Shown: positions 56,618 through 64,000 of the stretch, piece after piece
Layout: each line of letters starts with the position of its first letter
Position numbering within the stretch: position 1 is the first letter of the stretch
Source of the DNA: Brevundimonas bacteroides DSM 4726
GTDB lineage: Bacteria > Pseudomonadota > Alphaproteobacteria > Caulobacterales > Caulobacteraceae
Assembly: GCF_000701445.1 (NCBI RefSeq)
Contig: NZ_JNIX01000008.1
Location: forward strand, 310,001 to 374,000
Direction of reading: 5' to 3'
DNA: 64,000 nt
The notes under the pieces: model-generated
What the model saw: the letters and a program-made list of their open reading frames with translations, nothing else
Database searches by the model: none
What the model was told of the DNA's origin: nothing
Translations under genes and position numbers: made by a program

Positions 56618-59178
56618 GCGGGGCTCGTCTGGTTGTGGCGGGTGTCCGCAGGGAAGGGATCGAGAGAGGCCGCCGCCGGTTCGGGCAGGTCGGCGAAGGG
56701 ATCGGCGGGTGGCGCGGGCTCGAAGATCGGGGCGGACTTCGGCCGGGGTGCCGCGACGGGCAGGACGAGGAAGGCCACAGCATAGAGCCCCGCCCCGACG
56801 ATCAGCAGGGAGGAGAAGCCGATGTCGCGGCTCATGAGATTGGCCAGCGGCGTGGCCACGACCGAGAAGGCGCCGTTTAACCCCCAGGCCCAGGGCAGGG
56901 CCCGGCCGTCGCCGACCTGGATCAGACCGAGCGGGAACGGCAGCCCGAGCGCCAGTGAAACCGGCGCGGCGGCGAGGACGACCATCGCGCCCTTGATCGC
57001 CCAGGGCTGATCCAGCGTGCGCATCATGAAATCCTCGGCCCCCACCCACATGGCCGCGATCCAGCCGAGGATGACGATCAGGCCGATCAGCGACGCGGCC
57101 TTGGGCAGGGCGGCGCAGCGTCCCGCGATCATGCTGCCCAGACCGGAGAAGATCAGCATCGACGTCAGGACCAGGGCGAAGGCGGACGAATAGTCGTTGA
57201 GCCAGAAGGCCGCCTTGTCGATCAGCCAGATCTCGATGAGGAGAAAGCCGAGGCCGAGCGCGGGAAAATAGAGCGCGGGCCAGGCGCGCGGCTTGTCCGT
57301 CGCGCCACTGGTCCGGCGGCGAAACTGCAGGGGCGCTGCGAGGACGAGCAGCGCGATGACGATGGCCTGACCGAGCACCGCGATGTTCACCAGAGCGCCG
57401 ATCTCGGCCTGGGGCAGGACTTCGAGCCGCCGGATCAGGGTGGGCAGGTCCTCCAGCCGCAGAGAGGCGTAGAAGGCGGGTCTGTCCAGTGTCGCGGGCC
57501 GGATGTGGAAGGCCTGGGCAGAAGGCGACGGCCGCCCGGCCAGCACGGCCTCGACCTCATTGGCGATGGCGTCATTGGGGCCGGTCGAGACGATCTGGCC
57601 GCTGGCGAAGGAGACGCTGGGCAGGTCGTTGAACAGGCTGGAGCGGGCCGCTGCCACATCCAGACCAGGTCGCCAGGAGACGTCGAACGACCGCTCGGCC
57701 GCCCAGGCCTGAAGCGCGGCCACGTCGGCCGCCGACCAGGGGGTGGAGCTGATCAGGATCCGCGCGTTCCAGGCCGAGCGGTAGACCATGACGTGGGCGG
57801 ACGGATCGGCGACCCCCATGCCGGCCAGGGCCTGTCGCGCGGTCGCCAGCACCCGCAGCGCATAGACGGGAAAGTCGCGGATCGAGACCGAGACCGACAC
57901 CATGCCCCCCGGCTTCAGCGCGGCAAGATAGGCGTGCATCGCCTCGGCCGTGACGCCGGCCACGTTGGCGGGAGCCGCGTCCACGAAGTCGGCGGACAGG
58001 TCGATGACGTCATAGGCGTTCGGCCCGGCTCGCCAGGCCGCCGCGATCGGCCCGCCCTCCAGAAGGGTGAAGCGGGGATCGGGTGCCAGCGCCGGCGAGG
58101 GGCCGAGGCCATTGATCAGGGCGGCGCGCAGAACCGGTTCGCCCTCCACCCCCTCGATGCGCGCAGCTCCCAGCCGGAGCGCCTCGGCCGGGCGGTATCC
58201 GCCGGACAGTCCAACCAGCAGCGCCTCGGCACCGGGCCGGAGCGCATAGGGGGCGGCGGAAAGGGCGCTCGGGGCGTAGGCGGCCTCCAGCGCCCCGGCC
58301 TTGGGCAGGGCCGCGATGCGGTTGCCGTCGCGGTACAGGCCATAGGTCGACGGCGGACCGGACACCCCCATCATGCCGGCGTTGTTCAAGACGTCCGCGT
58401 CCACGCGCTCCGTGAAGTTCTCCAGAAGCAGATAGTGCCCGCGCGGCTGGCGGACCTCGGCGACCACGGCGGCGCCCGGCGTATTCAGCGGCGCATAGAT
58501 GGCCTTGAACTCGGAGAAAGCCGGGGCCGTGCCCGTGAACAGAATGGCCTGGGCTCCGACGAAGGCGGCAGCGGACAGACCGATCCCCGCCCATCGGCCT
58601 TTACCGGGCTGAAACACCGGAGCGAGCGCCAGCGGGATCATCAGCACCGGGGCCAGCAGGAAGGGGTGGATCACGAACATCAGGCCCAACGCCAGCGCCG
58701 CGCCCAGGCCCGCCCCGATCAGGTCGTAGCCATAGACCCGGCCGATCTCGCGATGGTTCAGGATGAAGATCAGGCTGATGTAGAGCCCGGCCAGGAAGAA
58801 GAAGGGCAGCAGGACCGCGTAGTAGAGCCCGATGTTGCGGACCTGATCCGGCCAGGTGGTCGGGTTCTGAAGTTGCAGCGGATTGAAGGGGTTGGCCGTC
58901 ACGGCCTGGTATCCCAGCGCTGCCGCCAGGACCATCGCAGCCGGCAGGATGGTTCGGAGAAGGACACCGTGCCGGGCCACCGCGTCGCGGAACAGCGCGA
59001 CCACCACGCCGGACAACGCGAACCCGGCCATGACGATCGAAATGATCCAGTATCCGTACTCGGACCATTTCGCGACGGCGAAGTACCGCGTCAGCGCGTT
59101 CTCGATCCCGACCACGCCCATGGCGATCAGGAACAGCGGGATCAGGGCGGCCCGGGCCTTGTCGGAGGTGGTGCTCAC
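56614..59178 (-). CDS. Membrane spermidine-synthase-like protein
   Basis: An 854-residue protein: about seven N-terminal transmembrane helices (residues 8-220), a soluble domain related to the spermidine synthase fold (around 290-530, with a degenerate nucleotide loop LLVGLSGGYRPAEAL), then six or more C-terminal helices. Similar fusions are widespread but of unknown function. It overlaps the hydrolase stop and the methyltransferase ATG (ATGA at both ends), implying one functional unit. Confidence 0.72.
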   Translation of the reverse strand: MSTTSDKARAALIPLFLIAMGVVGIENALTRYFAVAKWSEYGYWIISIVMAGFALSGVVVALFRDAVARHGVLLRTILPAAMVLAAALGYQAVTANPFNPLQLQNPTTWPDQVRNIGLYYAVLLPFFFLAGLYISLIFILNHREIGRVYGYDLIGAGLGAALALGLMFVIHPFLLAPVLMIPLALAPVFQPGKGRWAGIGLSAAAFVGAQAILFTGTAPAFSEFKAIYAPLNTPGAAVVAEVRQPRGHYLLLENFTERVDADVLNNAGMMGVSGPPSTYGLYRDGNRIAALPKAGALEAAYAPSALSAAPYALRPGAEALLVGLSGGYRPAEALRLGAARIEGVEGEPVLRAALINGLGPSPALAPDPRFTLLEGGPIAAAWRAGPNAYDVIDLSADFVDAAPANVAGVTAEAMHAYLAALKPGGMVSVSVSIRDFPVYALRVLATARQALAGMGVADPSAHVMVYRSAWNARILISSTPWSAADVAALQAWAAERSFDVSWRPGLDVAAARSSLFNDLPSVSFASGQIVSTGPNDAIANEVEAVLAGRPSPSAQAFHIRPATLDRPAFYASLRLEDLPTLIRRLEVLPQAEIGALVNIAVLGQAIVIALLVLAAPLQFRRRTSGATDKPRAWPALYFPALGLGFLLIEIWLIDKAAFWLNDYSSAFALVLTSMLIFSGLGSMIAGRCAALPKAASLIGLIVILGWIAAMWVGAEDFMMRTLDQPWAIKGAMVVLAAAPVSLALGLPFPLGLIQVGDGRALPWAWGLNGAFSVVATPLANLMSRDIGFSSLLIVGAGLYAVAFLVLPVAAPRPKSAPIFEPAPPADPFADLPEPAAASLDPFPADTRHNQTSPA

Positions 59179-60113
59179 CGGACCGCGCTCCGCTGCGTGA
59201 CGCGGCGCTCAAGGAAGTCGATCAGCAGGCTGTTGAACCGATCGGCTTCGTCCACAAACAGGGCATGACCCGCGCTCTCGAAAACGACCATCTCGGCATC
59301 TGGGTGCGTGCGCACCAGATTGTCGCCTTGCTCGCGCCAGCGCGGCCGTACCGCGTACAGGACGGGCACGGACATCGAATGAAGCGCCGACCGCCAGTAC
59401 GCGCGCGGAACGTCGTAAGCCAGCAACCGTCGCTCGTCCTCTGGCGTCATCCTCAAGGCCTCATCGGTGAGGCGAGCGCGATACTCGGCACCTGGATCAT
59501 GGGCGAACATACCCGCCACGAAGGCGGCGCGGCGCGCGCGGCGTTCGTCAGGCGGCAAGTCCGGTGGCATAGCAGCGCGCTGCGGACTGGCGCTGGGGCG
59601 AGGCGCAGGCTCCTCGCCGATGGAGTTATCGATGAGAACCAGCCCTGCGATGCGGGTGTCGGCGGCCTGTGCCACCCAGGCAAGACTGTCCAGCACGCCC
59701 AGGGACCAACCGACTAGCACCACCGGTCCAGTCGCAGCATGATCGATCAGCTCGCCGACATCGCGACCGCGTCGCTCATGGGTGTAGCCGAACCGGGTGA
59801 CCTCACTCTGGCCCTGCCCCCGCGGGTCGAGCGCGAGGACATGAAACCGGTCGGACAAGGCCTCGATCTGCCTCTCAAAGATCCAGCCCGGCATGGTCCA
59901 TCCAGGAACGAACAGGACCGTCTGTGCCCCAGCGGGGCCCGCCTCCAGAAAGTGAAGACGGGCCCCGTCCGAGGTGATGAAGCTGCGGCTCTCCGCCGCC
60001 TCGACCACGCCCCCCGACGCGGCCGTCGCCGTTGCGAGAACGATCCCCCCCATCACGCCGACCATGGCCGCCCGTGTCCATGCCGGCAGGGTTGACGAAC
60101 CGTTGGGCTTCAT
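59175..60113 (-). CDS. Exported alpha/beta hydrolase
   Basis: A 312-residue hydrolase with an N-terminal hydrophobic signal or anchor (residues 14-38). Oxyanion strand VLFVPGWTMPGW, nucleophile elbow VGWSLGVLDSLAW, and a C-terminal His in ESAGHALFVDEADRF. The ATG at 60113 (MKPNGSST) is preferred to the ATG at 60203. First gene of the three-gene operon with the membrane and methyltransferase genes. Confidence 0.8.
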   Translation of the reverse strand: MKPNGSSTLPAWTRAAMVGVMGGIVLATATAASGGVVEAAESRSFITSDGARLHFLEAGPAGAQTVLFVPGWTMPGWIFERQIEALSDRFHVLALDPRGQGQSEVTRFGYTHERRGRDVGELIDHAATGPVVLVGWSLGVLDSLAWVAQAADTRIAGLVLIDNSIGEEPAPRPSASPQRAAMPPDLPPDERRARRAAFVAGMFAHDPGAEYRARLTDEALRMTPEDERRLLAYDVPRAYWRSALHSMSVPVLYAVRPRWREQGDNLVRTHPDAEMVVFESAGHALFVDEADRFNSLLIDFLERRVTQRSAVR

Positions 60114-60218
60114 CGCCGTGGATAGGAAACCGGGCGCAATCTCGTGTCGAGAGCCTTCGCCGGGCGCGGGAGCGATAGGCTTAACGGCGTGGCGCCGATG
60201 CACCGCCCCTTGGATTGG

Positions 60219-61340
60219 TCAGTAACCGCCGGCGCGAGCAAGTCGGTCGGCATGAAAGCCCGCGTCGCCCAGGAGTTCGTTCAGCACACGGACACGCTTC
60301 ATGAAGAGACCAACGTCGTATTCGTCGGTCATGCCGACGCCGCCGTGCATCTGCACCGCCTCCTGCACGGCCAGCTCGGCGACGCGGCCCGCCTTGGCCT
60401 TGGCGACCGAGACGGCGAGGTCGGCCTTGTCGGCGCCCGCGTCGAGGCGCTGAAGCGCGGCGAGCGTCGCGGCCTTGGCGATCTCCAACTCGGTGAACAG
60501 GTGGGCGGCGCGGTGCTGGAGCGCCTGGAACTCGCCGATGGCGCGGCCGAACTGCTTACGGGTGCGCAGGTATTCGACCGTGACGCGGAAGGCCTCGTCG
60601 CCGGCGCCGGTCAGGCAGGCGGCGGCGCAGGCCCGGCCGAGGTCGAGCGCGGCGTTGAGTGCGCCCTCCCCGCCGTCGACCGCGCCGATCACGGCATCGG
60701 CGTCGACCTGGACGTCCTTCAGCGTGATCCGGGCGGCGTTGTGGGCGTCGACCATGACGGTGCGCTCGATCTCGATCCCGGCGGTCTTCGGATCGACCAG
60801 GAACAGGGTCGTGCCCGTTTCGGTCTTCGCCGCGACGATCAGGGCGTCGGCGATGTGGCCGTCGAGCACGAAACCCTTGGCCCCGTTCAGCTTGAAGCCG
60901 TTGCCGCTGCGCTCCGCCGTCGTCGCGATGCGCGAGGGCTGGTGCTTGGGGCCCTCGTCGACGGCGAGCGACAGGATGGCCTCGCCCGCCGCGATCTTGG
61001 GCAGCCAGGCCGCCTGCTGCTCGGCCGAGGCCGCGTCGATCAGGATGCGGGCGGCCAGCACGCTGGATCCGAAGAAGGGGCTGGGGGTCAGGGTGCGGCC
61101 CAGCGCCTCGGCCACCACGCCGGCCTCCACCGCGCCCAGGCCGGACCCGCCATGCTCTTCGGGGATGATGACGCCCGCGAAGCCCATCTCCCCGAACGCC
61201 CGCCACAGCTCACGCGAGACGCCCTCCGCGTCGCGGCTGTCGCGGAGCTGGCGCAGATGGGTGATGGGCGCGTGCTCGGCCAGGAAGCCGTCGGCGGCCT
61301 CCTTCAGCATGGTCTGTTCTTCGGTGAGGATCAGGGGCAT
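60219..61340 (-). CDS. Acyl-CoA dehydrogenase (shorter paralogue)
   Basis: A 373-residue flavoprotein of the ACAD family, with IIPEEHGGSGLGAVEAGVVAE, the FAD-contacting YLRTRKQFGRAIGEFQALQH and the C-terminal VQMHGGVGMTDEYDVGLFMK. Substrate unknown. It lies downstream of a second ACAD, separated by the family C repeats. Such pairs can form alpha/beta heteromeric dehydrogenases. Confidence 0.88.
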   Translation of the reverse strand: MPLILTEEQTMLKEAADGFLAEHAPITHLRQLRDSRDAEGVSRELWRAFGEMGFAGVIIPEEHGGSGLGAVEAGVVAEALGRTLTPSPFFGSSVLAARILIDAASAEQQAAWLPKIAAGEAILSLAVDEGPKHQPSRIATTAERSGNGFKLNGAKGFVLDGHIADALIVAAKTETGTTLFLVDPKTAGIEIERTVMVDAHNAARITLKDVQVDADAVIGAVDGGEGALNAALDLGRACAAACLTGAGDEAFRVTVEYLRTRKQFGRAIGEFQALQHRAAHLFTELEIAKAATLAALQRLDAGADKADLAVSVAKAKAGRVAELAVQEAVQMHGGVGMTDEYDVGLFMKRVRVLNELLGDAGFHADRLARAGGY

Positions 61341-61362
61341 GTCGTCGTTTCCACTCCGTCAT

Positions 61363-61459
61363 CCTCGGACTTGATCCGAGGATCGGATGTTATGCGGTCT
61401 GTGCGTCGGTTCGGTCGCACGAGCGGCAGATCGTCCGGCCCTCGGATCAAGTCCGAGGG
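61363..61459. repeat. Paired inverted palindromic repeat, family C
   Basis: CCTCGGACTTGATCCGAGG (61363-61381) and its inverted near-copy, core CCCTCGGATCAAGTCCGAGG (61439-61459), are each palindromic. They lie in the gap between two acyl-CoA dehydrogenase genes. In the transcript they could fold as two hairpins or one long stem. Confidence 0.85.
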
Positions 61460-61476
61460 CAGCGAAATGTGGGTCC

Positions 61477-62655
61477 TTACACCCCCGGCAACTGCAGCAG
61501 GTGTTTGGCGATGATGTTCAGCTGGACTTCGCTGGTGCCGCCCTCGATGGAGTTGGCCTTGGTCCGCAGCCATTCGCGGGCCGGGGTGCCGCCCTTGGAC
61601 CGCTCGCTCTCCCACTCCAGGGCGTCCGACCCGCCCGCCGCCATCGCCAGTTCGTGGCGGCGCTTGTTCAGCTCCGAGCCGTAGTACTTCAGCATCGACG
61701 CGATGGCGGGTGACACCTGCCTGGCCTTCACCTGATCGCCGACCCGCTCCATCGACAGGCGGAAGGCGGCGACGTCGATCTCCAGCTCGGCGATCTTGGT
61801 CCGCAGCATGGGCTCGTCCAGCCGGCCGCTGTCGTCCAGGCCGAGCGAGTCCACCGCCACCTGACCCATCGGCCGGCCCATGTCGCCCATGGCGCCGATC
61901 ATGGTCCGCTCGTGCGCCAGGAGCGCCTTGGCGACGTCCCAGCCCCGGTTCAGGGTCCCGACCAGGTTCTCCTTCTCGACACGGACGTTGTCGAAGAAGG
62001 TCTCGCAGAAGGGCGACTTGCCGCTGATCAGGGTGATCGGCCGGGTCGTCACGCCGGGCGTGGCCATGTCGAACAGGACGAAGCTGATGCCCAGGTGCTT
62101 GGGCGCGTCCGGGTCGGTGCGGACCAGGCAGAAGATCCAGTCGGCCTTGTCGGCGTAGGAGGTCCAGACCTTCTGGCCGTTGACGATCCAGTGGTCGCCG
62201 CGATCCTCGGCGCGGGTCTGCAGCCCCGCCAGGTCCGAGCCGGCGCCGGGTTCGGAATAGCCCTGGCACCAGCGGATCTCGCCGCGGACGATTTCAGGCA
62301 GGAAGCGCTTCTTCTGTTCCTCGGTGCCGAACTGGAGCAGGGCCGGACCCAGCATCCAGATGCCGAAGGACGACAGCGGCGACTGGGCGTCGATGCGGCG
62401 CATCTCGCTGGCCAGCACTTTGGCCTCTTCGCGGGAGAGGCCGCCGCCGCCGTATTCCCTGGGCCACTCGGGCGCGGTCCAGCCGCGCTCGCCCATGACC
62501 TCCATCCAGCGCTTGTGCGCGGGCGTCTTGAAGACGGCGTTCCTGCCGCCCCAGACGCGGTCCTCGTCGTTCTCGGCCGGTCCGCGGCACTCGGCCGGGC
62601 AGTTCGCCTCCAGCCAGGCCCGCGTCTCGGCGCGGAAGGTCTCCAGGTCGGTCAT
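61477..62655 (-). CDS. Acyl-CoA dehydrogenase
   Basis: A 392-residue ACAD with APEWPREYGGGGLSREEAKV, CQGYSEPGAGSDLAGLQTRA (FAD and substrate) and a C-terminal EGGTSEVQLNIIAKHLLQL. The N-terminal ATG follows a short gap. Transcribed ahead of the 373-residue ACAD. Substrate unknown. Confidence 0.9.
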   Translation of the reverse strand: MTDLETFRAETRAWLEANCPAECRGPAENDEDRVWGGRNAVFKTPAHKRWMEVMGERGWTAPEWPREYGGGGLSREEAKVLASEMRRIDAQSPLSSFGIWMLGPALLQFGTEEQKKRFLPEIVRGEIRWCQGYSEPGAGSDLAGLQTRAEDRGDHWIVNGQKVWTSYADKADWIFCLVRTDPDAPKHLGISFVLFDMATPGVTTRPITLISGKSPFCETFFDNVRVEKENLVGTLNRGWDVAKALLAHERTMIGAMGDMGRPMGQVAVDSLGLDDSGRLDEPMLRTKIAELEIDVAAFRLSMERVGDQVKARQVSPAIASMLKYYGSELNKRRHELAMAAGGSDALEWESERSKGGTPAREWLRTKANSIEGGTSEVQLNIIAKHLLQLPGV

Positions 62656-62715
62656 GCGTGTTCCCCGCGTTTCCTCTGACGGGGGATTTAGCAGGGTTTC
62701 ACGCCTGACGTTGCG

Positions 62716-62970
62716 TCACTTCGTCGGGAGAAACGGCGAGAAGGTGATGACGGTGAAGGTGTCGCGGATGTGGGGCCGGGTCTGGACCGACTTCGTCACG
62801 AAGGTGCCGATGTCCATCTCCTTGGGCAGCTGGAACTTGGCCAGCAGGTCGTATTGGCCCGAGGTGGAATAGACCTCCGAGACGTTCTCGACGTTGTCCA
62901 CGATGTCGGCGGCGACGTCGTTGGCGTGGCCCAGCTCGCATTTGATGAAGACGAAGATGGCGGTCATCAT
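62716..62970 (-). CDS. Stand-alone Lrp/AsnC ligand-binding (RAM) domain protein
   Basis: An 84-residue protein that is only the RAM (ACT-like) effector domain of Lrp/AsnC regulators: IFVFIKCELGHANDVAADIV and STSGQYDLLAKFQLPKEMD. There is no HTH. Such proteins bind amino acids or modulate full-length Lrp. Two adjacent ATGs exist at the start; the first is used. Divergent from the hydrolase gene. Confidence 0.85.
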   Translation of the reverse strand: MMTAIFVFIKCELGHANDVAADIVDNVENVSEVYSTSGQYDLLAKFQLPKEMDIGTFVTKSVQTRPHIRDTFTVITFSPFLPTK

Positions 62971-63015
62971 GGCCCAGGCTCCCGGCGGTTCCCGGGCTTG
63001 GTAGCGGATGCGCGC

Positions 63016-63831
63016 GTGACGGATAAGCCCCTCTCGGACGACGAGCTGGAAGCGGCATACAATAACCGCGCCGCCGTGCCCGAACATCCGGCCCTGATGG
63101 CGGCATGGAAAGCTGAAGCCCAAGCCGCCCGCGCGGCTCATCCGCCGACGCTGATCCGTTATGGCCCCGGCGAGCGCGAGGTGATGGACCTGTTCGAGGC
63201 CGGGCCGGACGCGCCGGTCGCCCTGTTCATCCACGGCGGCTACTGGCAGGCGCTGGACAAGGACTGGTTCAGCGGGATCGCGCCGGCGCTGGTAGCGAAC
63301 GGGGTGTCGCTAGCGGTCGCGTCCTACGACCTGTGCCCGAGCGTCCGGCTGGCGCGCATCGTCGGCCAGATGCGCGAGGCCGCCGCCCTGCTCCGCGAGC
63401 GAACCGGAAAGCGGCCGATAGTGTTCGGCCATTCGGCCGGCGGGCATCTGGCGGCGTGCCTGCTGAGCGAGGGCCGCGCCTCGGCGGCGGTGGCCATCTC
63501 GGGCGTGTTCGATCTGGAACCGCTGGTCCCGACCTCGATCAATGCGGCGCTGGGACTCGATCGGCTGGAAGCCCGCGCCCTGTCGCCGATCCACTGGCCG
63601 GCCCCGAACGGCGGGGCACCCGGCGGCACGGTGCTGGACTGCGTGGTCGGGGCCGACGAGACCGTCGAGTTCGTCCGCCAGTCCCGCGACATGGCCGCCG
63701 CATGGGGCGCGAAGGGCGCCGAGACGCGGTTCGAGACGCTGCCCGGCCTCAACCACTTCACCGTGCTGTCGCCCCTGACCGATCCCGACAGTTCGCTGGT
63801 TCGCCGCATCGTCGATCTGGCGAAATCCTGA
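63016..63831 (+). CDS. Alpha/beta hydrolase (kynurenine-formamidase-like)
   Basis: A 271-residue hydrolase with oxyanion motif LFIHGGYWQALDKDW and nucleophile elbow FGHSAGGHLAACL; acid in VVGADETVEF and His in LPGLNHFTVL. GTG start at 63016. The HGGYW form is typical of arylformamidase-like esterases, but without tryptophan-catabolism neighbours the substrate is open. Confidence 0.78.
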   Translation: MTDKPLSDDELEAAYNNRAAVPEHPALMAAWKAEAQAARAAHPPTLIRYGPGEREVMDLFEAGPDAPVALFIHGGYWQALDKDWFSGIAPALVANGVSLAVASYDLCPSVRLARIVGQMREAAALLRERTGKRPIVFGHSAGGHLAACLLSEGRASAAVAISGVFDLEPLVPTSINAALGLDRLEARALSPIHWPAPNGGAPGGTVLDCVVGADETVEFVRQSRDMAAAWGAKGAETRFETLPGLNHFTVLSPLTDPDSSLVRRIVDLAKS

Positions 63832-63892
63832 TCCGCTCTCGCAATCGTAAAGGCCAAGCGCCACTATAGGTCGAGCGGCGCGGAGGACGGAC

Positions 63893-64000
63893 ATGGCGGA
63901 ACCGACGGGAATGGGGCTGGGGCACGCCGTGGGCCTGCTGGCCGTCGCGGTCGTCGCGGTTCCCTTGTTCAAGCGGTTCGGCCTGGGCGCCGTGCTCGGC
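63893..64000 (+). CDS. CPA2-family cation:proton antiporter, partial (KefB-like)
   Basis: Only the first 36 codons lie in the window. The ATG has GGAGG upstream. The peptide starts MAEPTGMGLGHAVGLLAVAV and continues to a VPLFKRFGLGAVLG segment, typical of the first helix and following loop of KefB/KefC-type K+ efflux proteins. The identity is a family-level guess from this fragment. Confidence 0.6.
   Translation, partial: MAEPTGMGLGHAVGLLAVAVVAVPLFKRFGLGAVLG

Noticed and set aside
60144..61514. 456-codon plus-strand frame over an acyl-CoA dehydrogenase
   Set aside because: Antisense shadow that runs into the family C repeat.

Overview
The window is GC-rich, densely coded chromosomal DNA from an alphaproteobacterium. 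The gene content best fits Caulobacterales, for example a Brevundimonas-like organism: a FzlA-type glutathione-transferase-fold cell-division protein, OxyR next to KatG, cytochrome c maturation (System I) genes, paired palindromic repeats of the type scattered in these genomes, and many ATGA/GTGA gene overlaps. The genus is inferred. I saw no rRNA, tRNA, CRISPR array, prophage or transposase.

Layout. 0-8.3 kb: murI, an HTH protein, an exported SRPBCC protein, katG, oxyR and acnA. 8.4-16.1 kb: ccmAB, secreted and alpha/beta-hydrolase proteins, amn, and a minus-strand operon of EF-hand protein, ECF sigma factor, anti-sigma factor and Spy-like protein. 16.1-28.7 kb, all minus strand: ccmI-ccmE-ccmF-ccmH, an HtrA protease, a response regulator and histidine kinase separated by a repeat-bounded DUF559 gene, then glnE. 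28.8-36.2 kb: an unsaturated-uronate catabolism island (kdgK, kduD, an RpiB-family DhuI-like isomerase, a LacI regulator, a 2-keto-acid hydratase-like protein and a TRAP transporter). Two near-identical operator-like sites lie in its two divergent intergenic regions. 36.2-45.8 kb: glutathione transferases, secreted proteins, a membrane AraC regulator, an S41 peptidase, uppP, an HTH/citrate-synthase-like fusion, a CDF transporter and fzlA. 45.8-55.6 kb: sulfate activation (cysD, cysNC) and the aspartate-family pathway (thrC, thrB, a compact aspartokinase-homoserine dehydrogenase, metX, metB). 55.6-64 kb: an operon of hydrolase, spermidine-synthase-like membrane protein and lipoprotein isoaspartyl methyltransferase, two acyl-CoA dehydrogenases, a stand-alone RAM domain, a hydrolase, and the start of a KefB-like antiporter.

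The amino-acid block is a coherent circuit. CysD/CysNC activate sulfate. The aspartokinase-homoserine dehydrogenase fusion makes homoserine, ThrB/ThrC turn it into threonine, and MetX/MetB route it toward methionine. The two branches share one intergenic region of about 630 bp. On one side it holds a threonine-rich leader peptide and intrinsic terminator (a threonine attenuator) in front of the fusion gene. On the other it holds a SAM-I (S-box) riboswitch in front of metX-metB.

The strongest candidates for something undescribed are: (1) a DUF559 nuclease-like gene enclosed by long inverted terminal repeats and inserted between a response regulator and its kinase, with a gene-less 129-bp copy of the same ends elsewhere in the window; (2) the threonine attenuator in front of an aspartokinase fusion with no ACT domain; (3) an OxyR lacking the resolving cysteine; (4) an HTH-fused citrate-synthase-like protein that appears to have lost its catalytic residues; (5) an operon putting a methyltransferase-fold lipoprotein with a spermidine-synthase-like membrane protein.
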